From: Micropruina sp. | GTDB lineage: Bacteria; Actinomycetota; Actinomycetes; Propionibacteriales; Propionibacteriaceae | Assembly (NCBI GenBank): GCA_013693855.1 | Contig: CP059261.1 | Span: 2,435,049 to 2,451,207 of the forward strand | Direction of reading: 5' to 3' | DNA length: 16,159 nucleotides | Part shown: positions 7,483 through 13,691 of the stretch, piece by piece | Position numbering within the stretch: the stretch's first letter is position 1 | Layout of the letters: the number at the start of each line of letters is the position of its first letter | Program-made: the position numbers and the translations under genes | Notes under the pieces: generated by a model | Databases searched by the model: none | Seen by the model: only the letters and a program-made list of their open reading frames with translations | What the model was told of the DNA's origin: nothing

Positions 7483-9619
7483 CCTGCATCTACGGCGAGC
7501 CCGGCGGCCTCACCCAGGCCCCCATCCCAGCCGTCATCTACCTAGCCGAGGGCCGGGGGCGTCCATCGTCGCCGTCTCCACCTCCGGGGACTGGCCGGTG
7601 GGGACCGCGCTGGAGTGGCACACCGACCCGGTTCTGTCCATGCCCGCCATCATCGACGGCACAACGGCACGCTGGGATCTGACCGCATCCCAGGTCGCCC
7701 AGGTCTACGACTCGCGTCAGGCACGGGTGGTGGTCGACGGCGGGCTGCCCCGCATCGTCGCAGCGGTGCTGGTGGACTATGCGTGGACGGCCGGCGGGGT
7801 CAGGCGCTGGGTCAGGTGATCGTCGGCCCTCAGGGTGTGTCGGTCGAGTCGGCGACGGTTGTGTCCGGTCGGCTGATGCTGACCATGTCGTCCGGCGAGG
7901 TCATCGATGCCGGTCCGGTGAGCGGCGCCGGGTCGGTGTCGTGGCTGGACCTGACTGACTTGCCCACCGCTTTCCCGCCGACGGCTCACAACCACGATGA
8001 TCGGTATTACACCGAGGCCGAGGTGACCACTGCTCTGGCCGGCAAGGAAGCGACCGGAGTCGCGGCGTCCCTGCTGTCCGCGCACACTGGTGCCACCGAT
8101 CCACACCCGCAGTACACCACTTCGTCCGAGGCGGCTGCGGCTGCTCCGGTGCAGTCGGTGGCCGGCAAGACCGGCGACGTCACGCTCGCGGTCGAGGATG
8201 TGTCGGGCGCGGTCGCGTCCACGGACGGCAGGCTGTCCGACCCCCACCCCGCTCGCCCACAAGGCGACCCACCAATCCGGCGGGGCGGATGCGCTCACCC
8301 CGGCAGACATCGGAGCGGCCACGAGCGCGCAGGGTGCCAAGGCGGACGCCGCTCTCCCCGCAGTGTCGTACACGGCCGCAGACGTACTCGCCAAGGTCAC
8401 GACGGTGGACGGCGCGGGCTCCGGGCTGGACGCCGACACGCTCGACGGGCAGCACGCGTCGGCATTCGCTACTGCATCCCACTCGCATACCCTCGACCAG
8501 ACCACCGACACGGCGACCCGCGTCGCCATGACCCCGGCGGAGCGCACCAAGCTCGCGGCTCAGTCGGGCACCAACACGGGCGACCAGACCCTGCCGGTGT
8601 GGAGCACGCTCGCGGGCAAGCCGCCCGTCATCGCTGCGGGTGCGGACGCCGCAGCCGCCCGGACGGCCATCGGCGCCGGAACCTCGTCGCTGGTGATCGG
8701 CACCGCGGCGGGCACGGCGGCGGACGGCAAGGCCCTGGCGGATGAGATCACGCGGGCGACAGCAGCCGAGGCGACCAAGGCTGCGGCCTCGCGGCAGGTG
8801 ATCGCCGGCACCGGTCTGACCGGTGGCGGTGACCTGACCGCCGACCGGACGCTCAGCGTGTCCTACGGCACGACGGCAGGCACCGCGGCGCAGGGCAATG
8901 ATTCTCGTCTCAGTGACGCACGGACGCCGACCGCCCATGCTGGCTCGCACGCCAAGGCGGGAAGCGACGCCGTGACTGTCACGGCCCTCGCGGCCGGGAG
9001 TACGGACACGTCCAAGGTCCTATCCCCGGACGGTGCAGGCGGTTTGGCCTGGGCGACTCCTGCGGCTGCCGCAGGCGGGCTGCTCGGCTACCAGAAAATC
9101 CCCGCCGGCCGGTACGCCCATTCGTACGGCGCTGACCAGATCCAGGCCAACACGTGGACCCAGCTGGCGGAGATGAGGTTCGCTCCGCTCATCCTCGCCA
9201 AAACGAATGTCTTCTCGGCCGCAAATGTGGTGGTCGGGACCGCTCAGGAGGGTGCGACGGTCCGACTCGGCGTTTACGCAGCCGACGCCAATGGTGACCC
9301 TGGGGCGCTGGTACGTGAGTTTGGCACAGTGGACGCCTCCACCACGGGCACCAAGTCCCTCACCATCTCCGGTGGCATCACCCTGGCCCCGGGCCTGTAT
9401 TTCATGGTGGCGGTCAATCAAGGATCGACTGCCGCTACGATCAGCCGCTACGGCTACACCACCTACAACCGTCCGGCGCTCCACGGCGACAACAACGTCG
9501 CATCCACTTACGGGATGATGGTCAGGAAACAGACGGGTGTGACCGGCGCACTGCCTGCCACCGCGACTCCCGTCATGGGCGATCAGGTCGCGGCCTTCAT
9601 CAGCCTCACGGCCAGCTAG
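7479..9619 (+). CDS. Tail fibre / receptor-binding protein (apparent frameshifts)
   Basis: The GTG at 7479 overlaps the previous stop, with GAGG 7 bases upstream. Repaired length is about 714 residues. The N-terminal ~110 residues (MTCIYGEPGGLTQAP, VVVDGGLPRIVAAVLVDYAWTAGG) lead into GQVIVGPQGVSVES, a typical tail-fibre attachment sequence. Next come His-rich fibre repeats: HNHDDRYYTEAEV, DPHPQY, THQSGGADAL, SHSHTLDQ, and RLSDARTPTAHAGSHAKAGSDA. The last ~170 residues form a beta-rich domain (RLGVYAADANGDPGALV, GLYFMVAVNQGS) like C-terminal receptor-binding heads of actinophage fibres. Breaks at GGGGG 7555-7559 and GGGG 7796-7799 are each repaired by one G. A further break at 8241-8245 goes the other way (one C too many, or two bases missing). 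The fibre would bind the host surface; the exact receptor is unknown. Confidence 0.75.
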
Positions 9620-9627
9620 GAGGATCA

Positions 9628-10143
9628 ATGGATTGGGATTGCACCGAGAACGGCGTCATCCGTGAGCGTGGCGTCGGCGCCACGCGGACCGTCAGCTACT
9701 ACAGCGCCCAGGGCACACTGCTGGCGACCTGTCCCGCGGACGCCCGAGATTTCGCGACCCGGGATCTCATCCCGGCCGGCACCCCGTGCCCCCGGCCGTT
9801 CAGCGCAGCCGAGGTTGCGGCTTCCGATGCGGCCGCAGCACAGGCGGCCCTCGGCACCACCCGCGTCAGCCTCGACAGCAAGGTGCGGACGGCTGTCGCC
9901 GCAGGGGGCACCCTCGACGTGGACCTCGGCACCACCGACACCAAGTGGACGCCGGGAACGCCGCTCACCCTCCGGGGCCTCAAGGCGCTCACCAAGGCAG
10001 ACTTGCAGACGGCCACCTACGGCAGCCTGCCTGCGCCGCTGGCCGAGCTCCTCGCCAAGCTCGCACCACTGCTGGTGGACATGGCGGTAGCCGAGCGCCG
10101 CGTTGGCAAGCTGACGGTCCAGGTGTACGACGACGCAAGCTGA
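9628..10143 (+). CDS. Phage late protein of unknown function
   Basis: An intact 171-residue ORF starting 8 bases after the fibre gene, with a strong AGGAGGA (9618-9624) 3 bases before the ATG. The N-terminal 60 residues (MDWDCTENGVIRERGVGATRTVSYYSAQGTLLATCPADARDF) contain two Cys and are beta-rich. The rest is Ala-rich and partly helical (AAEVAASDAAAAQAALG, LPAPLAELLAKLAPLLVDMAVAERR). There is no signal peptide or membrane segment. It is the last gene of the late operon and is followed by a terminator. Position after the fibre suggests a fibre chaperone or accessory protein, but nothing in the sequence proves this. Confidence 0.65.
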   Translation: MDWDCTENGVIRERGVGATRTVSYYSAQGTLLATCPADARDFATRDLIPAGTPCPRPFSAAEVAASDAAAAQAALGTTRVSLDSKVRTAVAAGGTLDVDLGTTDTKWTPGTPLTLRGLKALTKADLQTATYGSLPAPLAELLAKLAPLLVDMAVAERRVGKLTVQVYDDAS

Positions 10144-10161
10144 ACCCCACTCTGCACAGCG

Positions 10162-10201
10162 AAGCCCCCGCTTCCTCCCACATCGGGAGGGGCGGGGGCT
10201 T
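10162..10201. terminator. Bidirectional intrinsic terminator between convergent operons
   Basis: A 10-bp GC-rich stem (AAGCCCCCGC at 10162-10171 with GCGGGGGCTT at 10192-10201) encloses a second perfect 6-bp stem (CCTCCC 10174-10179 with GGGAGG 10185-10190). The + strand continues with TTC. It lies 18 bases after the stop of the last late gene and 10 bases from the stop of the minus-strand gene at 10212, so it ends both transcripts. The T-tract is short, as is usual in high-GC actinobacteria. Confidence 0.85.
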
Positions 10202-10211
10202 TCGTGCGTTC

Positions 10212-10968
10212 TCAGACGGGCCAGCGCCGGTACACCTTGCCGGGGTCCCATCCCAGCGCCTCGGCGATGGCGCGGCGCCCAAAGCCTCGCTCCAGCAGCC
10301 GCGGCGCCCACTGGTCTGGATCGGATCGCACTCGCTGGACGTCCTCAGGGGCCAGCCGGGGACGAGGTGCCGGCGCTTCGCCTGGGCAGCACACTCCGGC
10401 GAGCACGACTTGGGCCTGCCGCGATACTTGGCCCCGCAGACCGGGCAGGTCTTGACATCCCCGTCCCCCTCAGCGTCCGGGACACCTCGGCCCCCTTGAT
10501 CGCGGCATGCCGGCGCACCGCTGGAGACCTCACCGCGTCCTCGTCTCGTGCGTGAGATGCGGCCACGGGGTCGCGCTTGGCTTCGAGTCGCTGCCACGCC
10601 GGAGACCCCACGCGCTCGCGCGCCCGCTCCGACTGCGTGCGCGACACTCCCAGCGACACCAGCCCCGCCGTGCGCGGCAGTCCGTGGGCGGCCCGATACT
10701 CGTCCGCGGTCATCTCGTGGGCGCGCCGCAGATGATAGGCGAGCGCCTCGAAGCGCTGGCCGCACTCATGGCACAGGATCGTGTACTCGTCCCGGTCGAC
10801 CACCCCGTACCGTCCGAAGCCGGACGGGCTACCCTCCTCCGGCAGATCGGGGCCGAGGCGACCCCGCCGGGCCTGGGAGTAATGCTTGCGGCACAGGCCC
10901 TTGGCGATGGCATCGGTGTGACATCCGGGCTGGCGGCACTCGCCCAGCGTCTTCGGGGCGGCCATCAT
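10212..10968 (-). CDS. Ros/MucR-type zinc-finger protein with two further Cys/His modules (two apparent frameshifts)
   Basis: The repaired product is 252 residues. The start MMAAPKTLGEC overlaps the upstream stop (ATGATG), and AGGA lies upstream. Module 1 (residues ~10-30) is CRQPGC...GLCRKHY, a Cys3-His zinc knuckle common in phage DNA-binding proteins. Module 2 (~60-95) is ILCHECGQRFEALAYHLRRAH followed by MTADEYRAAHGLP; this C-x2-C...H-x4-H pattern plus the MT-x-x-EYR tail is the hallmark of Ros/MucR proteins. Module 3 (~180-205) is CPVCGAKYRGRPKSCSPEC. The C-terminus (RRAIAEALGWDPGKVYRRWPV) looks like a small helix-turn-helix. Frame breaks fall at CCCCC 10465-10469 and GGGG 10358-10361 (plus-strand bases) and each needs one base. 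It is probably a DNA-binding regulator; the target is unknown. Confidence 0.7.
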
Positions 10969-11321
10969 CGTCCTAGGGTCCTCGCCACGGTCACGCGGGT
11001 GACGGACGCCTGCCGGGCGATCTCCGACTGCGACAGCCCGGCCGCGTCGGAGGCGATCATCGCACCCTGGAGCATCGCCCACGCCTCGCGCTCGGACTCC
11101 AGCGCCCGCAGATATGCGGCAGCCAGCCCGGCTAGCGTGTCGTCGCCCAGCTGCACCTGGAGCGCCCCGTTCATCGCCCAGGTGCCCATCGGCCGGTCGT
11201 CGGCGGCCTCCGGATGCAGCCTGTCGATGCGCTCCACCATCGCGGCGAAGGCGTCGACCTCGCGGACGCTCATCTGCTCCAGCGCGGGGCCGAGCCAGGT
11301 CTCAAGATCGGTGCGGTTCAT
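10965..11321 (-). CDS. Small helix-turn-helix protein
   Basis: An intact 118-residue ORF. The ATG at 11321 is preceded by GAGAGGA at about the usual distance, and longer in-frame extensions upstream read into the GNAT-like gene in another frame. The protein starts MNRTDLETWLGPALEQMSVREVDAFAAMVERIDRLHPE. It ends in a clear helix-turn-helix, GLSQSEIARQASVTRVTVARTLG, of the sigma-70 region 4 / Xre-like type. Its TGA overlaps the next ATG (ATGATG), so it is co-translated with the MucR-type gene. It is likely a small transcription factor or Xis-like DNA binder of the prophage; no specific family is recognised. Confidence 0.7.
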   Translation of the reverse strand: MNRTDLETWLGPALEQMSVREVDAFAAMVERIDRLHPEAADDRPMGTWAMNGALQVQLGDDTLAGLAAAYLRALESEREAWAMLQGAMIASDAAGLSQSEIARQASVTRVTVARTLGR

Positions 11322-11337
11322 GGTGGGTGGATTCCTC

Positions 11338-11667
11338 TCAGTCCTCGAAGGGGTTGAAGTCGGCGTCCTCGCACAGTGCGCAATCGGCGACATGTGCGAG
11401 TTCGGGAGCGATGGTCTCGCCGCCCACAGCCTCGGCGAAGAGGTGGCCGGCCTCGGTGCGGTGGTGCTCCACGTCGTGGAAGCATTCAGCCTCGGCGTTC
11501 GCGGCCTCCCACAGCGCCCGGGCGTAGCCCTTGCGCTCGTGGCCATTGGCCGTCTCGACGTTGCAGACCTTGCGGGTCTCGGCATCGACGGTGAGGAAGG
11601 AGACGGTCTCGCCGTCGAGGATCATCGAGTAGGTGACTTCCTCGGTGCTGGCGGTCTTGGTGATCAT
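11338..11667 (-). CDS. GNAT-like small protein
   Basis: An intact 109-residue ORF. The start chosen is MITKTASTEE at 11667, which has AAGGAAGGGAGC just upstream and lies ~20 bases after the predicted transcription start; the longer start at 11703 would overlap the promoter. The core reads ETRKVCNVETANGHERKGYARALWEAANAEAECFHDVEHHRTEAGHLFAEAVGG. This resembles the acetyl-CoA-binding part of short actinophage GNAT proteins (the R/Q-x-x-G-x-A motif is seen as RKGYAR). A CALC pair and an acidic tail follow. It may be an acetyltransferase or only a structural relative. First gene of the three-gene minus-strand operon ending at 10212. Confidence 0.6.
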   Translation of the reverse strand: MITKTASTEEVTYSMILDGETVSFLTVDAETRKVCNVETANGHERKGYARALWEAANAEAECFHDVEHHRTEAGHLFAEAVGGETIAPELAHVADCALCEDADFNPFED

Positions 11668-11686
11668 TTCCCTGCTCCCTTCCTTC

Positions 11687-11724
11687 TGACTACTACTATA
11701 CACCTGCGCATATCGCGATGCAAG
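11687..11724 (-). promoter_or_regulatory. Promoter/operator P1, duplicate of the one at 12111-12148
   Basis: On the minus strand: -35 TTGCAT (11718-11723), exactly 17 bases, -10 TATAGT (11695-11700), followed by GTAGTCA. A dyad lies in and beside the spacer: GCAT...ATGC around the perfect 8-bp palindrome ATCGCGAT (11712-11719). The predicted start near 11688 leaves a ~20-base leader containing the ribosome binding site of the GNAT-like gene at 11667. Of 38 positions, 32 match the second copy with no gap. Confidence 0.8.
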
Positions 11725-11742
11725 AGGATTCGGGAGGAATCT

Positions 11743-12084
11743 TCACCGATTCTCAAGCAGGCTGTCGATGTACATAGAGGCCGAGGTCTTACTCATCCGG
11801 GCGACACCCTCGCGGGTCTCCGGGCCGTCGCACCAGCCGCCATCGCGGCAGCCGCGGGCGATCAGGCTCATGATGAAGTTGACCTGCCGCTCGGTGGCGA
11901 GGGACTCGGTCCGCGTCGGGGCGGTCTTGGCTGCGATGTACTCGCGGGCCTTCTCCGCGTCGGCCCACTTGATCGCGAAGACACGGTCGCCGTCGCCGTC
12001 GGTGCCGAAGCTGCCCAGCCCAGCGGCCTCAAGCTCGTCGGCGGTGATGCCTGCTGCGTCTGCCTCGGGGATGTAGCGGATCAT
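11743..12084 (-). CDS. DUF3072-like small phage protein
   Basis: An intact 113-residue ORF. MIRYIPEADAAG at 12084 is chosen because it follows AAGGA by a few bases and lies ~28 bases after the predicted transcription start; the longer start at 12237 would span the promoter. The N-terminal half is acidic (ITADELEAAGLGSFGTDGDGDRVFAIKW). The C-terminal part reads ATERQVNFIMSLIARG...MSKTSASMYIDSLLENR, the pattern of a short helical module seen in many phage proteins (DUF3072-like), where a Gln-containing helix is followed by a Ser/Thr-x-x-x-Ala-x-x-x-Ile-x-x-Leu helix. Function unknown; that module often accompanies recombination or DNA-binding proteins. Confidence 0.6.
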   Translation of the reverse strand: MIRYIPEADAAGITADELEAAGLGSFGTDGDGDRVFAIKWADAEKAREYIAAKTAPTRTESLATERQVNFIMSLIARGCRDGGWCDGPETREGVARMSKTSASMYIDSLLENR

Positions 12085-12110
12085 TTCCTTGTCCTCTCTT
12101 GCCTGCCTTG

Positions 12111-12148
12111 TGACTACTACTATACATGAGCGCATAGCGATATGCAAG
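12111..12148 (-). promoter_or_regulatory. Promoter/operator P2, duplicate of the one at 11687-11724
   Basis: On the minus strand: -35 TTGCAT (12142-12147), 17 bases, -10 TATAGT (12119-12124), followed by GTAGTCA. The spacer holds a perfect inverted repeat GCATA-GCGA-TATGC (plus strand 12132-12145). It drives the 12084-11743 gene with a leader of ~28 bases. The spacing, both hexamers and the surrounding bases are shared with P1, so both transcription units are probably controlled by one protein. Confidence 0.8.
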
Positions 12149-12196
12149 GGATTCGAAGGGGAAATGTCGAGAATCTCTTCAGCCAGGCCTTGTGTC

Positions 12197-12239
12197 CACG
12201 ATCGTGATATGCAGGCCGGGCATCCGGATGGTACCATCC
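12197..12239. repeat. Cluster of three perfect palindromes
   Basis: CACGATCGTG (12197-12206), CATCCGGATG (12221-12230) and GGATGGTACCATCC (12226-12239); the last two overlap. They fill the gap between the end of the lipoprotein gene and promoter P2. No T-tract follows, so a terminator is less likely than protein-binding sites. Confidence 0.6.
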
Positions 12240-12249
12240 CGGTAGTCTG

Positions 12250-12711
12250 TTAGGGCGAGTACTCCACGTCGGTGACTTCAGCGGTCAGCTTGGCCTTGCT
12301 AGATCGGGTCGAGACCATGACCTCATCGGGACTGTAACTGCCGCCCTCGGTCACCTCGAAGGTCGACTCGTAGGGATCCTCGGCACCCTTGATCCGGAAC
12401 GACACCTCTACGGTGCCCTCCTGTGGCACCTCCTCAAGTCCTCCGTAGCTCAGGGATGCCCGCACCTTGACGTTGCAGCCTGCCGAGCCGAAGCACTCCT
12501 TGTTGAGAACCTTGAGCGTCACTTCCCAGTCGCCCTTGGATGGGGTGTACGTCTCGGGCTCCTCGGACGCGGAGGCGCTTGGTGCGGCGGCCGTCGAGGC
12601 GACAGCCGCAGAGCTTGCGGGAGCCGTGGAGACATGGGCCGCGGTGGGCGCTGAGCAGCCGCCCAGCAGGGCCAGGGCTGCGATCAGGGCGAGGGCTGAC
12701 TTCGTGGTCAT
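12250..12711 (-). CDS. Prophage or chromosomal lipoprotein of unknown function
   Basis: A 153-residue protein starting MTTKSALALIAALALLGGC. The Lys near the N-terminus, hydrophobic core and LLGGC lipobox define a lipoprotein signal peptide with Cys19 as the lipidated residue. Residues ~20-55 are an Ala/Ser/Thr/Pro linker (TAPASSAAVASTAAAPSASAS). The remaining ~100 residues form a beta-rich domain with two Cys (CFGSAGC) and alternating charges (KVRASLSYGGL, VEVSFRIKGAEDPYES, AKLTAEVTDVEYSP). The upstream ATG at 12786 would put 25 residues before the signal peptide and is rejected. There is no Shine-Dalgarno; TACGCT six bases before the ATG could be a -10 for a leaderless message. It lies between phage regulators and tRNA-Val, so it may be a lysogenic-conversion gene or the first host gene. 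Confidence 0.65.
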   Translation of the reverse strand: MTTKSALALIAALALLGGCSAPTAAHVSTAPASSAAVASTAAAPSASASEEPETYTPSKGDWEVTLKVLNKECFGSAGCNVKVRASLSYGGLEEVPQEGTVEVSFRIKGAEDPYESTFEVTEGGSYSPDEVMVSTRSSKAKLTAEVTDVEYSP

Positions 12712-12756
12712 GGCGGCAGCGTACCGCGACGAATGGGCCGCGTCCGAGCAGGCAGA

Positions 12757-12772
12757 GCGAGAGCACTCTCGC
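12757..12772. repeat. Inverted repeat upstream of the lipoprotein gene
   Basis: GCGAGAG-CA-CTCTCGC, a perfect 7-bp dyad with a 2-base centre, about 46 bases upstream of the lipoprotein start. It could be an operator or a 5' leader hairpin. Nothing shows which. Confidence 0.5.
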
Positions 12773-12779
12773 ACCTCGT

Positions 12780-12851
12780 GGTACATCTCCGGTACATATC
12801 AGGGCGGCAGATCGCAGCATCGCCCCTAGTTGGGATATGTACCCGGTACAT
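12780..12851. repeat. GGTACAT repeat cluster with long inverted repeat
   Basis: GGTACAT occurs at 12780-12786, 12791-12797 and 12845-12851, and its complement ATGTACC at 12837-12843. The second and fourth form a 10-bp inverted repeat, GGTACATATC (12791-12800) and GATATGTACC (12834-12843). Four sites in 72 bases next to a tRNA 3' end look like integrase arm-type sites or a repressor operator. Confidence 0.6.
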
Positions 12852-12953
12852 GCTGAAATCGCGTCAGGGTGCGCGATGATGCGCGACAGTGGCGGAGCGC
12901 CTGAAGGTCGAAAACCCAGCCTGACTAGGACCAATCCTGCGGTGACTACGCGG

Positions 12954-13026
12954 TGGGCGCAACGTGACTTGAACACGTGACCGCCTCCTTGTAAGGGAGG
13001 TGCTCTGCCAGCTGAGCTATGCGCCC
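12954..13026 (-). tRNA. tRNA-Val (anticodon TAC)
   Basis: A 73-base cloverleaf on the minus strand. Acceptor GGGCGCA pairs with TGCGCCC; the D arm begins GCTC; the anticodon arm CCTCC-CTTACAA-GGAGG gives anticodon TAC (reads GUA and related Val codons); the T arm is ACGTG-TTCAAGT-CACGT; discriminator A. The 3' CCA is not fully encoded (ACCG). The 3' half of this gene is a plausible phage attachment site because all phage genes lie on that side. Confidence 0.95.
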
Positions 13027-13431
13027 GAGAACGTGTCTGTCTTGTCGGAAACTGACGCGCTCGGCTCCCCATTCTGACATCAGGTGCGCCCGCCGTGGCA
13101 TTCCGGGGCGGCGACTGGCCTCGTGCTTACGGCTGCGAGAGGGACGGGCCGGGGTCGAGCCAGTCCAGTGCCCGATGACGAGATTCCTCCGCACCGAAGA
13201 TCGCCCCGGCCGCGAGGCGATCCACTCCCTTACCGCCCCCTCGGTCCTGCCGGAGATGCCGAACCCCGGTACGGTTTGGGTACGATCTGGCCCAGCCGGT
13301 AGAGGCATCACCCCTAGTCGGCGCATACCGGGTACGGCTCAGCTGTCAGCGACTTTGCCGCACTTTCAGCCACAATCGAGGGCTGCCAGGACACGCGAAA
13401 CACCTGGTCGCGGGGGTGATTCGAAGTAAAA
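13027..13431. other. Intergenic stretch between two tRNA genes
   Basis: No supportable gene. Open frames here are GC-rich shadows, some running through the tRNA. GGTAC motifs occur near 13268, 13279 and 13331. A 30-base segment (13306-13335) shares the layout CATC-R-CCCCTAGT-Y-GG-spacer-ACCSGGTAC with 12818-12849 on the other side of tRNA-Val. Confidence 0.5.
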
Positions 13432-13445
13432 TGCCTTGTCAGGCA
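13432..13445 (-). terminator. Weak hairpin terminator after tRNA-Ala
   Basis: On the minus strand TGCCT-GACA-AGGCA is followed at once by TTTT. It starts 5 bases after the tRNA-Ala 3' end. The stem is only 5 bp, so termination may be weak. Confidence 0.45.
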
Positions 13446-13449
13446 GCGG

Positions 13450-13522
13450 TGGAGCTAACGGGATTCGAACCCGTGGCCTCTTCCATGCCATGGAAGCGCG
13501 CTACCAACTGCGCCATAGCCCC
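13450..13522 (-). tRNA. tRNA-Ala (anticodon GGC)
   Basis: A 73-base cloverleaf on the minus strand. Acceptor GGGGCTA pairs with TAGCTCC (one G-U pair); D arm GCGCAGTTGGTAGCGC; anticodon arm CTTCC-ATGGCAT-GGAAG with anticodon GGC; T arm ACGGG-TTCGAAT-CCCGT; discriminator A. The encoded 3' end is ACCG, without a full CCA. Confidence 0.95.
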
Positions 13523-13691
13523 AGCGTTCTTGCGAACGGCTCCACACTCTACCGGAACCCCTCGCCATGCGAAATCGGACGACAGCCGCAACCGGCCCCG
13601 CACCGCCCCGACGCCCGAGCCCCACGGCTGTCCCGGCCGGGAGTCGGCACCGCTAGAGTTCTGGCGTCGACGACGCCGAGGAGGACGCCCC

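Noticed and set aside
10507..12129. A 540-codon plus-strand open frame
   Set aside because: It is antisense to four minus-strand genes that have ribosome binding sites, promoters and recognisable zinc-finger, GNAT and HTH motifs. Its own translation has no recognisable domain and no start signal. Long antisense frames are expected at this GC content.
12946..13326. A 126-codon minus-strand open frame
   Set aside because: It runs through the complete tRNA-Val gene and has no protein features.
13416..13691. N-terminal extension of deoD upstream of 13692
   Set aside because: It would translate through tRNA-Ala; the ATG at 13692 has a good GAGGAGG and gives the normal family length.
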